The position numbers and the translations under genes were made by a program. This document shows, piece by piece, positions 28,161-40,800 of a stretch of DNA of 64,000 nt (its first letter is position 1; every line of letters starts with the position of its first letter). The notes under the pieces were generated by a model that saw only the letters and a list, made by a program, of their open reading frames with translations, was not told where the DNA came from and searched no databases. Source of the stretch: Mansonella perstans (lineage: Eukaryota > Nematoda > Chromadorea > Rhabditida > Onchocercidae); assembly GCA_037074765.1 (NCBI GenBank), contig JBAMDO010000579.1:372001-436000 (forward strand), written 5' to 3'.

Positions 28161-29791
28161 TTATATTCCGTTAACAGCAATTGTTTTTACCATTTCCATA
28201 CTTGGTTTGTTCGTGAAATATTCTTTGTCCAAGAGATAATCGTAAGCTCCCCTAACAATGATATAAGACCAAATGGTGATTGTTGCTCCGAAAAACGACA
28301 AAACGGCTAAATTGAATGGCCAAATTGGGCCAAAATGATTCTCCAATTTGTGTATGCTGAAAAAATAAGTAATCGAGGTAATTGAGGTGACCGAAATGAA
28401 GATGTTATCTTTGATCGAATCAAAGAGCAGCAGCTTTCGGTAATCAAAACCGGTTTTGAAAAATGTCTTTGAAAATATCTCTGTAAACGACTGGGTGAAA
28501 ATTTCTTCTCCGGTTTATATTTCTGCAGGACCAGAGTTTCTTTAAAAAATATATTTACAAAAAAAAGAAATCTGTACAATCCTTTTAGGATTTGTTGTTG
28601 GCATAATTTCAGGAAAGAAAATATCTGATGATTCATAATCAGGAAAATATAAATAAATTTGCGATGTGACATAGGCTAGGCTTGTTTGTATGATTATAAG
28701 AATTTTTTCTCTGAGTGGAAGCAGTTATTTTCGTTCTATTCAATAGCTAACCTAATATAAAGGCCGAAAAGCCTATGAGTGGCCTGTAATCCCATGGACA
28801 TGCTTGTTATCGATCCGATTGCCGAAATGATGAAGATTGTGATTTCGATATGCATAAATGCCATCATTGGCCATATATACTTCGGCTTTTCCGTCAGAAT
28901 ACCATAGATCTGAAATTTTGTAAGCAGAAATGGATCATTAATATTGTCCATTCATTTCAGTACGGGATGTTTTCCTAACGAATATTGAATTTAATTATCC
29001 GTTGCTATTTTAAATAGGCTTTTAGTGCCATTTAACAAAATTATTGTTTAATCTATTTGTAAACTAAACTGTTAACCTATTTGACTTGTGACTTACTCGG
29101 ATCTTCAAGAATTATCTCATAGTATTTCGATATTTCTCAACCTTGCCATTCATTCATTACATGAAATTATATCTACTGGTTTCTGCAGCAAAAATTATTA
29201 GTAAGTATTAAGTACTGATGAGAAAATGAATAAAAAAAAAAAAAGAAAACCGAATAACCATGAGAAGTGATGTGATTGTGGCTAAAACAAGGAATATAAT
29301 TAATGTAACCGACAACCATATACGAATATCCGCCTTCCCAAGTTGCAAATCTGTAGCTTCATGAATAGAAAATCCAATTAGACTTCAGAGAATTAATATG
29401 AAAATTTAAATAAATTTTGATTTGTGATTCAGAAGAGAAGAAAAAACATTCATTGATTAATGATGTTAACAAGATAATAATTTATCTTTATCTGTGGAAT
29501 CTTTATCTGAAAATCTTTATCTGAAAGATATTTTGTCTTCGCATAAAAAAATTAGCCATATCTTTGTTATGATAACTTACTGAGGAATACAAATATAACT
29601 ACAATGAGTAAAAAGATCTCAAGAAGTGCGCAGAATATGGCAGCATTTCGATAATGCATCAAACGACAAAATGCTGGTGCAGAATAGAATTCATCATCTT
29701 TGTCAAACACAAATGATTTCTTGTCTTTTTCCAGCTTCTCATGATCCACCACTATTTCTCGGGATTGAATGGCATTTGTTATTTTAGACAT
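28161..29791 (-). CDS. Four-helix nematode membrane protein, four exons
   Basis: Exons on the minus strand 29791-29581, 29350-29259, 28909-28752 and 28356-28161 join in phase to 218 codons plus TAA. The first about 50 residues are charged and cytoplasmic-like, ending in an FCRLMHYRNAA segment. Four hydrophobic helices follow: about 57-71 (FCALLEIFLLIVVIF), about 78-100, about 115-137 and about 165-185, with a short hydrophilic tail. There is no cleavable signal peptide. The layout resembles small tetraspan proteins of the LAPTM/MARVEL kind and nematode-restricted tetraspan families, but I cannot name one. The ATG lies 4 nt after the acceptor ttttttcag (cag at 29798-29796), pointing to SL1 trans-splicing; the longer upstream frame has no ATG. 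Two intron-borne frames at 28307-28672 are not coding. Confidence 0.85.
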
Positions 29792-29798
29792 TTTGCTG

Positions 29799-30666
29799 AA
29801 AAAATTAGTACTTTGCTGAGAAATTGAAAAATCAGCCAATACAGTATTGATTACTAAGATAACTAAAAGTTAGATTAATAATTAAGAAGGAATGAATGTG
29901 GAGAAACTGATAACTTGAAAAAGAGTTGAAAAAGAATATTAGTCACGGAATGGTGACAATCGAGATGTAATCGAGATCAAAAAAAAAAAAAAGATGGATT
30001 AATTTCTTATTAAAATTCTTTTCTTCATCGAACACTGTTCAGTGTTACAATAAAAATAAGATTTTATTCGTACTAAAAAATTGTTAAATATTTTTTAAAT
30101 TGTGAAAAAAAAAATTTGTTGAAATAAAAGAAATACAGGTTAACAAGTTAACAATTATGAAAAAAAAGTCATTGCATTGAAATAATTCCTGGAGAATTAA
30201 CAAATTCCAACATGTTTGTATGTTATCTTATTCAGATAAATTAAAATTGAAACGAGTTGGATTCATTAAAAATTTTTCTTTCTCTCTAATGATGAGAAAG
30301 AAGAAGAAGAATTGATTATTGCGCTCGTTGTCATCATTTCTCTTCTTTTCACTATTGCTGTTACCAATGGCCACTATTGATGATGACCTTATTTCATCAA
30401 GTGAAATTATTAATGAAAATAGTGGACATTAATATGAAAAATAATCGTTGCATTGAAAAAATTCATTCATTTTTAAAAAAATTTGAGAAGTTTTTTTTTT
30501 CTTTTTTTTTTTTTGAACAACAAAATTTTTATTTTTACTTAAATATAATTTTAAAAAAATTTCAAAAAAAATACCGCAAAAGAACGATACGTTAAGATGT
30601 ATGATACAATGAAATTGTGGTACAATATGTTTTCGTAAAGACACTAAAATTGTGGGTCAATTTCAG
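29799..30666. other. Divergent intergenic region
   Basis: Separates the minus-strand tetraspan gene from the plus-strand ABT1 gene. It is very AT-rich with long A and T runs (about 30490-30515). No gene seen. Promoters of both genes should lie here or nearby. Confidence 0.6.
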
Positions 30667-30737
30667 ATTAATAGCGAGTCAATATTGAATACACCAATGA
30701 TAGATGATATGTTTGCCGAGAATTGTTCCGCTTTAAG
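30667..30737 (+). other. Possible 5' leader exon of the ABT1 gene
   Basis: A stretch bounded by the acceptor caatttcag (ends 30666) and the donor AAG|GTGATT. It is open in one frame, containing an ATG at 30697 followed by IDDMFAENCSAL. It cannot be joined in frame to the ABT1 ATG exon, so if used it would be a non-coding leader carrying an upstream ORF. Equally it could be a chance exon. Confidence 0.3.
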
Positions 30738-31034
30738 GTGATTTTAAATTTTATTGAACATTTTGTTTTTTATCAGTCTGAATCTTTTGATTTGCTTTTC
30801 TTAAAAGAGTTCATTGATGCTAAAAGTAAATTCATGCTGAAAGTTCCCTTTATTAAATTAAATTTTGATTATTGTTTTTCCATTTCTTGTGAACTCTTTT
30901 AAATTCTTTAAATTGAGCAAATTATTGTAATTTAATAAAGGAACATGTGAATAAGAAGGTATGAATACGAAGTAGTAATGTTGATTCATGTCTAGAAACG
31001 AAAATTAAAAAAGAAGAAGAAAATCTCTGAAAAT

Positions 31035-32782
31035 ATGGAAGAATTACGTGAAGAAGATAATGCTGCTGATAACGAGCATTCTGCTGAAAATTCCTCCAAA
31101 CCTGAGGTATGTTTATTTGATATTTAAAAATAAACTTTGATGTTTTCAGTTTTTTTTTCCCCATTAGTCCTTTTTATTTCCAACGGCGAGTAGAATTTGT
31201 TTTATGATTTCTATTTGTCTAATTCTATTTTATGAGCATCGCTAGTATGCTCAAATGAATCAGTGTGGTTAATTCAGAATTCTTTCCTTGTACTTTCTAC
31301 AAAAGTCCATTTTACTGCCATTCTTATGTTTGGAAACAATCTTAGATGCTTTTAAAGGATCAGGATTCGGCTTTTCCGTGACATGATATAGATCTCTAGT
31401 TAAATGAGAATTTCTACGATGGAATTAGCATAAAAGTGCTGTAAGAAACCACATGGTAAGAAAACGATTTTAATTGAAAGAATAAACTCTCAGGAAAAAA
31501 CATTTTCGTATGACATGATATGGAAATAAATTTTCTCTTTGCAACTTTTTTAATGAAAGCATATTTCAGGGGAAGAAAAGGAAGCTGTCAAAGCACAAAA
31601 TATTATCAAAGGATGAGATGCCCGAAGTAAAGGAACGGAAAAGTGGTATTATTTATTTTCAGACTTTGCCACCAAACTTTACCGTCTCAAGGATGCGTGA
31701 TGAAATGAGTAAATTTGGCGAAATTGGAAGGATATATTTGCAAGTAAATTTTTTATTAACTTTGGAAAAGTATTTCATAGCAGTAGTAAATTTTTGCCAC
31801 ATTATTACGTTTACACTTCAATTCTAGGAATTTTAACTTTTCACATTTTGTATTTTATGCTTGTAATTGTGCACTATAGGCTGAGAAACGACGTGATGCA
31901 AAAGGTAAAAAAAGAAAACGATTTGTGGAGGGTTGGGTTGAGTTTAAGAAGAAAAGTCTGGCAAAACGAGTAGCTGCGTCATTAAATAACACAGCGGTTG
32001 GTGGGAAACGACGAAATGCTGCGCGAGAATCTCTCTGGACAATGAAGTATTTGAGCGGGTAGGACGCTTTTTTTGATTTAATCCTTAACTGTCTTTCGAT
32101 TAGATTTTGAAATTACACTTTTGTCTTTTCTATTCTTCTCCTAAAATGTTATTAAAATGTCGATGTATTTTACTTTTTTCCAACGGTGAAAAATCCCATT
32201 TCTGATATATACGCATTTTACGGACTTTTCATCTGAAATGGACAAAGTTTGATTGCTATTATCTCATGCAACCCTTTCGTTGCAATGCTTCTGTGGAACA
32301 TGTCAGACATTGCTGAAGTATCTGGAGCCGAATTCTTTCTAGCAACAGTTAAGTTCTCTTTTCAGATTTAAATGGGTTCATTTGGTAGAACAATTAAATT
32401 TCGAGCATCGAATCGAACAACAGCGTATGCGTGTTGAAATCGCTCAAGCAAAGCGACAAGCCTCATTTTTCTCTGATCAAGTGGAAAAAGGAGAGCAGCT
32501 AAGGAAACTTGAGGAAAAGGTAATCGAACTTTTAAGAATGTTCAACTGGCTAGAAATGGTTTATTATTGGTTTGTGTATTCAGTAACCAATAATAAATAA
32601 TCATAATTACTTCTTTGCTTGCTCTTTTGCATTCTTGTAATGTGTTTCCATTCTAGGTTTTAAAGAAAGGCGGCGTATGGCGTGAATTCCAGCGACAGGT
32701 ACAGCAACGTTCAACAATGAAGAAAAATAGGAAGCATAAACAGGATGACGATCAGCTGTTACATATGATCTTCACTGAATGA
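31035..32782 (+). CDS. ABT1: ESF2/ABT1-type pre-rRNA processing factor
   Basis: Homologue of yeast Esf2 and mammalian ABT1, a nucleolar RNA-binding protein of the small-subunit processome that helps early 18S pre-rRNA cleavage. Exons 31035-31106, 31570-31743, 31880-32058, 32366-32519 and 32657-32782 join in phase to 234 aa plus TGA. The N-terminus is acidic then lysine-rich. An RRM-like fold follows: [13 protein letters not shown] (first strand), [19 protein letters not shown], and the family signature [20 protein letters not shown]. Then come [20 protein letters not shown] and a helical basic segment ([17 protein letters not shown]), all matching the ABT1 block order; the C-terminus is basic. 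The acceptor-like tctag at 30991-30995 lies 39 nt upstream of the ATG. A longer in-frame extension to that acceptor contains no ATG. Confidence 0.92.
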
Positions 32783-35590
32783 ATTATGAGATTCATTTTT
32801 GCAAGGATTATTGTTATGAGTTATGATTGTGGCTGTTTTATAAGGCAAAGTATTGCTTGTACGAAAAGAGAAATAACAGCACCGTTTTTATAAGGAAGTA
32901 TATAGTGTTGAGCCAAATCTCTGTAGTTGTCATGATCTTAGCAGCTGTTTTTCGAAGAATTTTTTTAGAATTTTTTAGACTGATACTTTGTAGTCTTTCC
33001 CAAGTCCTAGTTCTCAGTCAACTTTATAAAAAATCCCAGATCTCATGCGAAACTCTTTACACGAAATCAAATGTGCTCTTTTTTAAGAATAAACGGCCAT
33101 TCAATTTTAAACTCTGACAGTTTTTTGCTCGGTAGGGCATTGCCATCAAAATAAACTTACTATTTATCAAATACTAATGTGTTACATAGTAGCAACTGGG
33201 TGAAAATTATAAAAAAATGACTTTCAAAACTTCATTAGTTTTGAATCCTGTGGAAACCCTGCAATAGAGAAGCTCTGATGAGGATCACTTATATTACTAG
33301 TTGAAAAAAGAATTGATGCAATACACGCGTAGATAATTTCGTCTGTTTATGTTCATAAATTTTCATTGGTCATACGCGTAAATCTAAACATATTATTAAT
33401 TGAAATTTTCGGTGGTTCTGTTTTTGCGTTTTCATTGACTTTAAATAACTTTTATGTTCGTATGCCGGGTCTAATATCCATAGTTAAACAGAAGTGCTTT
33501 TTCGATGAAATGCATGTTAATAATTACTATTGCATCTGCCGCGAAATTTTATGTTACTTTGTTCAAAAGAGATTGATGATGTTTTTTTTTTTTTGGTTGG
33601 TAAAGATTTATTGATTACAGTAATAGTATTTTTATCGAATATAATCAATAAAAATACAATGACAGATGGCTTTCTTATTGATGAAAAGAAAAAATTATTG
33701 GAGTTGAAGAATAAATAGATTTTATTTAAGAAAATAGGCTTAAAGATATGATTTTACAAAAACAAAATAATTTCACTGTAACAGATTTCATTCATAAATC
33801 ATTCAGCTGTTAAAATTCGTGATAAACATCTTGAAACTTTAAGAAGGAAATAAGTTATTATGTGATGTTTTGTAGTTAATTGTATGTTATCGAAATAATC
33901 ATAGCACAATATGATTTAGTTTGTACCAAACATTTCTTAATAAATTATTTTTTTTTTTTTTTTCAATAAATTACATCTCCTATCTGATTTCAAATTAGTA
34001 ATTAGCATTTCATGCTGAACATGATTATGATGTGCAAACAAGTCGAAAGTTCAAAAGTATCGAGAATCTCCCTGCACTTATAAATAACTTAGCATAATTA
34101 AAAAGCGTGCATTATTGAGTAAAATATTACAACAAATATATGATGTGATAAATTTCGAAGAACTCATTTGTGCTCTTTTACATTTTTATTTAAGCGAGAA
34201 AACAATTTTTAATGCACTGTGTGATCACTATAAAGAAATAGCAGTCAATCACAAACACAAATTGCAGATCAAGTTATCTTGGTTTCACGCTTAAAAGTAA
34301 ATAATATAAAAGAATAATTATTGTTAGAATAAATTATTAATTATTTAAATATATATCTGTGGCAACATTGATTTCATTGAACATAAAATTCATGTGAATC
34401 AGTTAGTCAAAAATTCTAAAAAACCGCAATGAAATTGCTAAAAAAAAAATTTTCCCAATTTGTTCACGAGAGAATGCACGAATGCATAAATAACCACTAA
34501 TTTTTTATAGAACTTTAAATTGTTTGTAATAAATTGATGTTAAACATAACAAAAAGTACTGCAATAAAAAAACATAACATAGAATTTCTCTATACAGTTT
34601 CGTTTTCATCCAGTAAGTGGATGAATGGCAGATAGATTATTTAATGGCAGCTCAGTATAAATGGTAAAACGATGAGAAATAGAAATGATGAGTTGTAGAA
34701 TTGAAAATCCTTAAAGAAAATTATTTGGAATTCTGGCGTATTGCAGACAAATTTAATAGTCATTAAAACCAAAAAGTTAGAGCAAGGCTTAGATTTTGAC
34801 CAGCATAAGAATAGTGTAATTCGGTCATATAAAATTAAAATTAATATAAATAAAATTAAATAAAAATTAAAATTAATCAAATAAAATTAAAATAAATATA
34901 CTTTAATAACAGAAATTTTGTATTAAACAAACTACAAAACAGAAGAAAAAGATATAATGACAACGCTGGCATTGAAAGTTACTTGCCTTCATTTGCGTTC
35001 CCACCATAAGCTAAGGATTCTTAATTTTTCAAAAAAAAAATTAAAAAAAAAAATTTTCTAGAAAAACCTTTCCTACAAAAGCAATATAAACAAGGACAAA
35101 ATTAATGATTTCAGGGTGCTCAAATAATCGAGAAATATTGAAAGTATATGAAAAGAGAAGTATAATCAAAGGAAGATGACTTTATATAAATATCTCTAAA
35201 AAGATTTAAAAAAAATTAAATTGAAATTGCTCGAAAATTTTTAAAGAATATATAATTCCAATGAATTCCAGATGTTGATTCCCCAGTCTTTGATATGCAG
35301 CAAAGCATACATAATAGGAAAAGATCTATTATATCTTTCAATGTTCAACACTTAGCTAATTTAGCTAACAAGAAAAAAACCATTACTTTACAGAGGAATT
35401 CAAAACAAAAGGATAAGATAAAATAAGATAGTAAGAAAAAGAGAAACAAAATTTTTGAAAAAGGGACAGTGTGCTGCTAATGAAAAATACTAAGGAGAGG
35501 TAATATGTACACCGATGAGCAATGCATGCCTTAAAAAAGTAAAATACAATTTACAATTATGCTGCATGAGTTAAAATACTGGTCAAAATT
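32783..35590. other. Convergent intergenic region
   Basis: Follows the ABT1 stop and precedes (on the other strand) the APC11 stop. Contains the ABT1 3' end (an AATAAA occurs at about 33086) and AT-rich low-complexity DNA. Several frames of 60-96 codons are present, but none shows exon boundaries or domain features. Confidence 0.6.
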
Positions 35591-36290
35591 TTAGTCCTTT
35601 GGGCAACCATTACTATGTTCCATCGGTGCAAACTCCCATTTCTGTCGGCATAAGGGACAAAGTGGATAAGCTTTTTGTGATTTTGTCCACTTCACGATGC
35701 AATGCATATGGAAGGCATGACGGCACATACTGATGGCCTGCAACAGAAATCGTAACAAAACGATTCAATATAAACCACAGAACATGACATCACTATATAA
35801 TACAAAGGTGGAATAAAAAAAGCTACAATTTAATGCTTGTTTTATGTTTATTTACTTATTTCTCATAGAAACGTTATTTTGCCTAATTTATTAAGAGAAT
35901 GAATACAAAAGCATAATAACACAGCCACCAAAGTCAGTTTATATGATCTTCATTTCACTTTACACGCCATAAAATCATCTACGTGAACTCAATAAACTGA
36001 TATGCCAGCAATTTTAGTGTTCCCATAAATACAAACCTAGGGAATATAAATTATTACTATTCCACATGAAAGCTACTATGTATTGAAAACTTGTCCCAAA
36101 ATTGATAAAAAAATAAATTAGTTATTACTTTCGGATCAAATTACAAAGTTAACGATTTCCAGTTGCTCTTTAAATAAATAATAAACAGAACTGACAACAA
36201 GACATTCTTTGCAGACGCTTGACACTTGACGCAACAAGAGTCAAACGTTTCGCGACAAATTCCACACGGCCCATCACCGATATTCCATCG
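35591..36290 (-). CDS. APC11: APC11 RING-H2 subunit of the anaphase-promoting complex; frame broken as written
   Basis: APC11 is the catalytic RING subunit of the APC/C ubiquitin ligase that recruits the E2. Two pieces on the minus strand, 36290-36196 and 35737-35591, flank an intron ending ttgcag. The first contains WNIGDGPCGIC, ETFDSCCVKC and, in another frame, ECLV; the second AISMCRHAFHMHC, CPLCRQKWEF and TAA. The nine residues between KW and CPLC match APC11, not RBX1/RBX2, which have six. To read all zinc ligands at APC11 spacing (CVKC, six residues, C, six residues, C), one extra base is needed near the A-run at 36208-36210. Without it the ECLV cysteine is lost, though a frame-preserving donor (AAT|GTCTTG) exists. 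Upstream of the first piece there is an in-frame TAG (36293-36291) where APC11 has Trp of its WxW motif, unless that AG is an acceptor. The N-terminal start was not found. Either assembly errors, an unusual gene structure or a decaying copy. Confidence 0.7.
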
Positions 36291-36299
36291 CTATTTTGC

Positions 36300-37874
36300 C
36301 GCCACCTTCAAAAAATCTTTGTAAAAATATGAACAAATAATTGTGGAAATCTTTTGTAGTTTTAAGTTTGCAAGGAAAAAAAAAACGTATGAAAATAGAA
36401 AAGATATACTGACATTCCATTTACGAATGGAAAGTTTGAGATATTCTGAGTCGGCAACTTGTAAATCAAAATCTTGTTCTTAGTATACAATAATGACTCA
36501 TTTTTCTTAGTTTTTAAATCATTATGATGTGCGCTCTGGAAACAACTAAATATTTTGGTAACAAAAGTTAACAAAGAATAAATTCCAACTACTTGAATCC
36601 TCAAAATAAAACAGTATTCAACAATGCTGCGTCACGATCAAACTAAGTTCGCATAGAATAACAATGATGATAGATCCCTTGTAAGAATTCCATCGAATTA
36701 AGATTTTGAGGTCAAACAGATAAGGAAAATTTCTTTTTCTAATCTCTGCTTCCACAATGAGAAATAGTATCTGTTCAATAAGCAGTTTAATTCTCTAATG
36801 CAACAGTGTTGTGCAAATAACAAGAACATACAGATCACTCCCTGATATACTCCCGATATATTGCGCAGTTATGCACTTCACCAATATTCTTTTCGTCTGT
36901 TAATAAATGCAATAGTCTTTCCTAATTAATCATAAGAGTAAATAAAATAACTGGTTCAAGCTATTTTCCCTCATTAATTTTGTAGATAAGTCTCAGAATA
37001 TACAAGATAAAATTAATTGCAAAAATATTCGAAAAATGCCCGCATAAAGATAAATAATTTCAGCTGATCGATTTAAACATATCCCTTCTCTCTTGAATTT
37101 CTTTCATACAGCAAAGAGGCAAAGAGAATATTTGAAAGATTTTATATGAACTGATATCTGAAAAATCTAATTTACTGACTTCTATTCTCAAGTACCCATT
37201 CTCTATGCAACAATTTTGCAAAGATAACAAGAACTGATAGATTTCCTTCGACACAGATACCTTTTACTTTTTACAACTTCTATTCCACGCAATGTTTCAT
37301 AAAATGCTCTTTTTCACATCTTACTCGGTATTTATTGTTAGTTTCGTTTCATTAGAAAAAACCGGACAAGTAAAAAAGTGTCACTAGTATATTGTAAATT
37401 ATCATTACTGATAATATAATAGTAATAGTTATTTTACCTTTTCTGTGATTTAATCTCATCAAACATTTCCCATTGATAAACACGATATCCTTAATTTTCT
37501 AATACAGTACTGGAAAACATTTATAGCTTTACTAGTTTCTTTTTAAAAAATACATCAAATGTCCGTAAATAATACAATCAATTCTCATTCTTTTTAGAAA
37601 ACAGACAAAACAGACGTAGAAAATAGACAAAACAGACGTAGAAAATAGACAAAAGAGACGTAGAAAATAGACAAAACAGACGGTTGTGCCCTGATTGTAG
37701 GAAAAAATTAATTGTAGATTACGATTTTTGCTGTTTTCTTTAATGATTTTCTTCACCGCAAAGCTATCACTTTCCGCCCATATCTGTAATTCCAGTATGG
37801 GACAGTGCTAGTGTGACTATTACATATCTGCGAATTGAATTTGCTATGTAATAGCTTAAAGTAGGCTGAAATTT
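36300..37874. other. Divergent intergenic region
   Basis: Between the APC11-like gene (minus) and the polytopic membrane gene (plus). The missing APC11 N-terminal exon should lie here but I could not identify it. Contains a 22-bp tandem repeat at 37595-37682. Confidence 0.5.
37595..37682. repeat. 22-bp tandem repeat, four copies
   Basis: Unit tagaaaatagacaaaacaga plus cg; copies start at 37595, 37617, 37639 and 37661. Copy 1 has one substitution (aacagac for aatagac) and copy 3 one (aagagacg for aacagacg). Upstream of the membrane-protein gene by about 200 bp. Confidence 0.9.
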
Positions 37875-37877
37875 CAG
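37875..37877 (+). promoter_or_regulatory. Probable SL trans-splice acceptor
   Basis: aaatttcag ends at 37877, and the ATG at 37887 follows after a 9-nt leader. No upstream exon with a compatible frame was found. Confidence 0.5.
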
Positions 37878-37886
37878 GTCAACCAA

Positions 37887-40800
37887 ATGGTAGCACACGA
37901 TGTGTTGTTATACTATTTGCTTAACGTAAGCTCTGCATTTTACCTTTCGGCAGTTCACAATGCTTTATACTTTGTATTGGATTGGCATACTACTGTGTTG
38001 CATTTTTGGCATTACTGCTTGACATTCTTTTTCCTATTGTTCTGCTCAATGATAGGAATGCAACGATGGAGTAAGCCATTACCGATCACTCCGTTTATAT
38101 TACCAATCACTACACAAATCATTATTGTTCTACTTTCAAATTGCGTGCATTCACAAATACGATCGGGTAGTTTATACATACTCAGGTATATTTCTTATTA
38201 TAAGTCAACAAAAAAAAAAAAATTAATTTATTCATTTAAAAGCTGAATTTCAGCATAAAATTGTTCCATTAGATACATCTTTCAAAGCAAATTATACTTT
38301 GCAAAACTTTTCTGGGCGACGCACATTTTTAGACTATTCGACTTCTTAACGACACTTACCGTGGTTAAATTCTCCAACTGGTTACTTCGATCCAAAAGTA
38401 ATCCCCGCATCAGCCTACTGGTATGTCTTTATTTTTATGTAATATTGTCATTAACGATTACTATAACTGATATATGGACAAACAATGATGCCGGAAAGTG
38501 ACCATAAATTGCCCATAAAAAAGTGACCATAAAGAAATTCACTATATAAAAGTAGCTTAGTATAATATGAAAATATAACAATAAAAGAAAAGATAGAAAT
38601 AAATTCGTTATAGCAAAAAGATAAAACAGTAATCTTAAAATTAAATTTTGTTTAAAAAATACACCAAAATGTATAAACGAATAATGCCAACATTTCAATG
38701 AAAATCATCAACCCATTGATTTGAAACCCATTGATTTGTAGTAATACATCTTATCTATATGAAAATCTTGACTCTAATTCAGTAATAACTAATAACTCAA
38801 ATTCCCGAAAACTACAATCCAAATCAAACAACCATCCTGTAGAAAATGAATCAAAACATAAATGACCTAACTATAAACTTCAGACTACGTACCTAAACAA
38901 TCTTCGTCGTACAGGCCTTTACATACAACTGACCAAAGCAATTGCTGCAACAAAAACAGCAATAATCATAAAATGACCTGGAATCTTTAAGAATCCTAGT
39001 AAGTAAATTAATGATATCACATCTGGATAGAATCCTAAAGTAGGTTGAAATTTGCTTTTGATAACCATCAAGTACAATTTATTATTTCGAACTTAAACAT
39101 GACATTACGATGAAATACGTTATATTTGAGAACCTATTTCTTTTGCTGCACAATGCAAATTCACTAATTTAACACACTAATCTTGTAGAAATTCACTTTC
39201 AAATATTTGGCTCATTTCTATAATATCAAGGAAAGAAGAAATTTTTTTAGATTTTTCAGATATTTTTTTTTTTTTTTTTATCAGTAAAATCAATGAAATT
39301 CGCAGTCTAATTAAGCAATAAAATTCGCAATCTATCAACTGAAAGTTACATTTATTGCTTTAGTGATTTATTTATACTTTGAAAGATAGTAGATAAATAA
39401 AATTAAATTTTAATTAATTTTCTATGTTCAACTTGACTCTTTTATTTAAGATAATATCCATATCTCAAGATGAACGCTATTATCGCACAATAAATTTGCT
39501 TTTTCAAAAATTTAGCAATCATTCAAATTGATATGCTCAATATTCTTTGCATTGTCCATCATTAGAACATTTCGTGGTGGTGAAGTTTTGTTACTTCTTG
39601 GCTCGATAAATCTACATTGGCCATTGGTTATGATACTTAACCAAAGTTCAGGATGACACTTGCAAATATAGATGTAAAGAGACCAATTTCATGCAATTTG
39701 AAGAAAGTGAACAGACAAAGTTTTTATCTGTCCAAGTAATTATTCAATCATAAGTACCCTCAAATTAAAACAATATCTAACTGACAAATGACAATGCCTT
39801 TGCATGTACGATCCGTTGCGGTTAATTATGTTCGAAGGAAGTGTATGCAATATTTCGGAAGTTTTGTTTTTAGCTTGCTGCTTTTACGTTAACACTTAAA
39901 GGTCATCATTTGAGACGATCAGTCAGTCAATTTAACGGATATTCTGCAAGTGAGATGATGCCTAGGCTAGTTTCTTAAATTTTGAAAAAGAGAGGCTATC
40001 GAATGTTTCAGTTTGAACTATCCAATAGCATCAACAAACGATAATTTTCTCTAAACTTGCTTGAAACTTGCAAAAATATGTCTTACTTCCACAGTATTTT
40101 CAAATCTTACATGTGTATGCAATATACATATATGCAAATTGAGGAACGCAATTCGAAGTTTTTCAAATTTAATCATGAAATTTAAATGCATACATAAGCA
40201 AATTGTCTCTAAATCTTCATTGTTTCCCTTCTTGTTCCCATCACGGAAATCCGTCACTTCAACATCAATCTTTTTGCCTCTGAAAGAAAAATACAAGTAG
40301 TTTGTCTTTTAAACGTTTTAAAAATATCATCGAGATTACTTCGAAGTACACAACTGCACAAAAGTTTTGGATATGCCGATACTATAAGGTGGAATTAACA
40401 ATATAATGGTGCAGGAGATGGCTTCTGATTGCTTAGTCAGAATTGAGTTCAGTAAAGGATTTCTGTAATTCAGTGACAAAAATTGAGAAGATGTGAGTGG
40501 TATTGCAATATTTAACTTGACGTGACTGCTTAGATAAACTATTTATTAGCTTATTTTCAGATACAAAAATATATACATTTATTTCTAGGAATGAAAAAAA
40601 ATTCCATATGCAATTGATTAATATGAGAAGTTAGTAAGGATTTTATATTTTTTTTAAGATCATTTGTAATCGAAGTTTTTCCACTTCAAAAAGTGAAAAT
40701 TTTAGATTCCGATTGCTTTCGGTGGATCATTGAGCTGGATGGAACTTAGTCTAATCGAATGCGAAACAATTTCACTCATTCTTGCACCTGTCTTAGCCAT

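Noticed and set aside
28307..28672. 121-codon minus-strand frame
   Set aside because: Spans the intron before the last exon of the tetraspan gene in a different frame; splicing removes it.
35591..36290. Assignment of the RING gene as RBX1 or RBX2
   Set aside because: The nine-residue spacing between KW and CPLC and the RQKWEF ending fit APC11; RBX proteins have six residues there, and RBX1 has CPLD.
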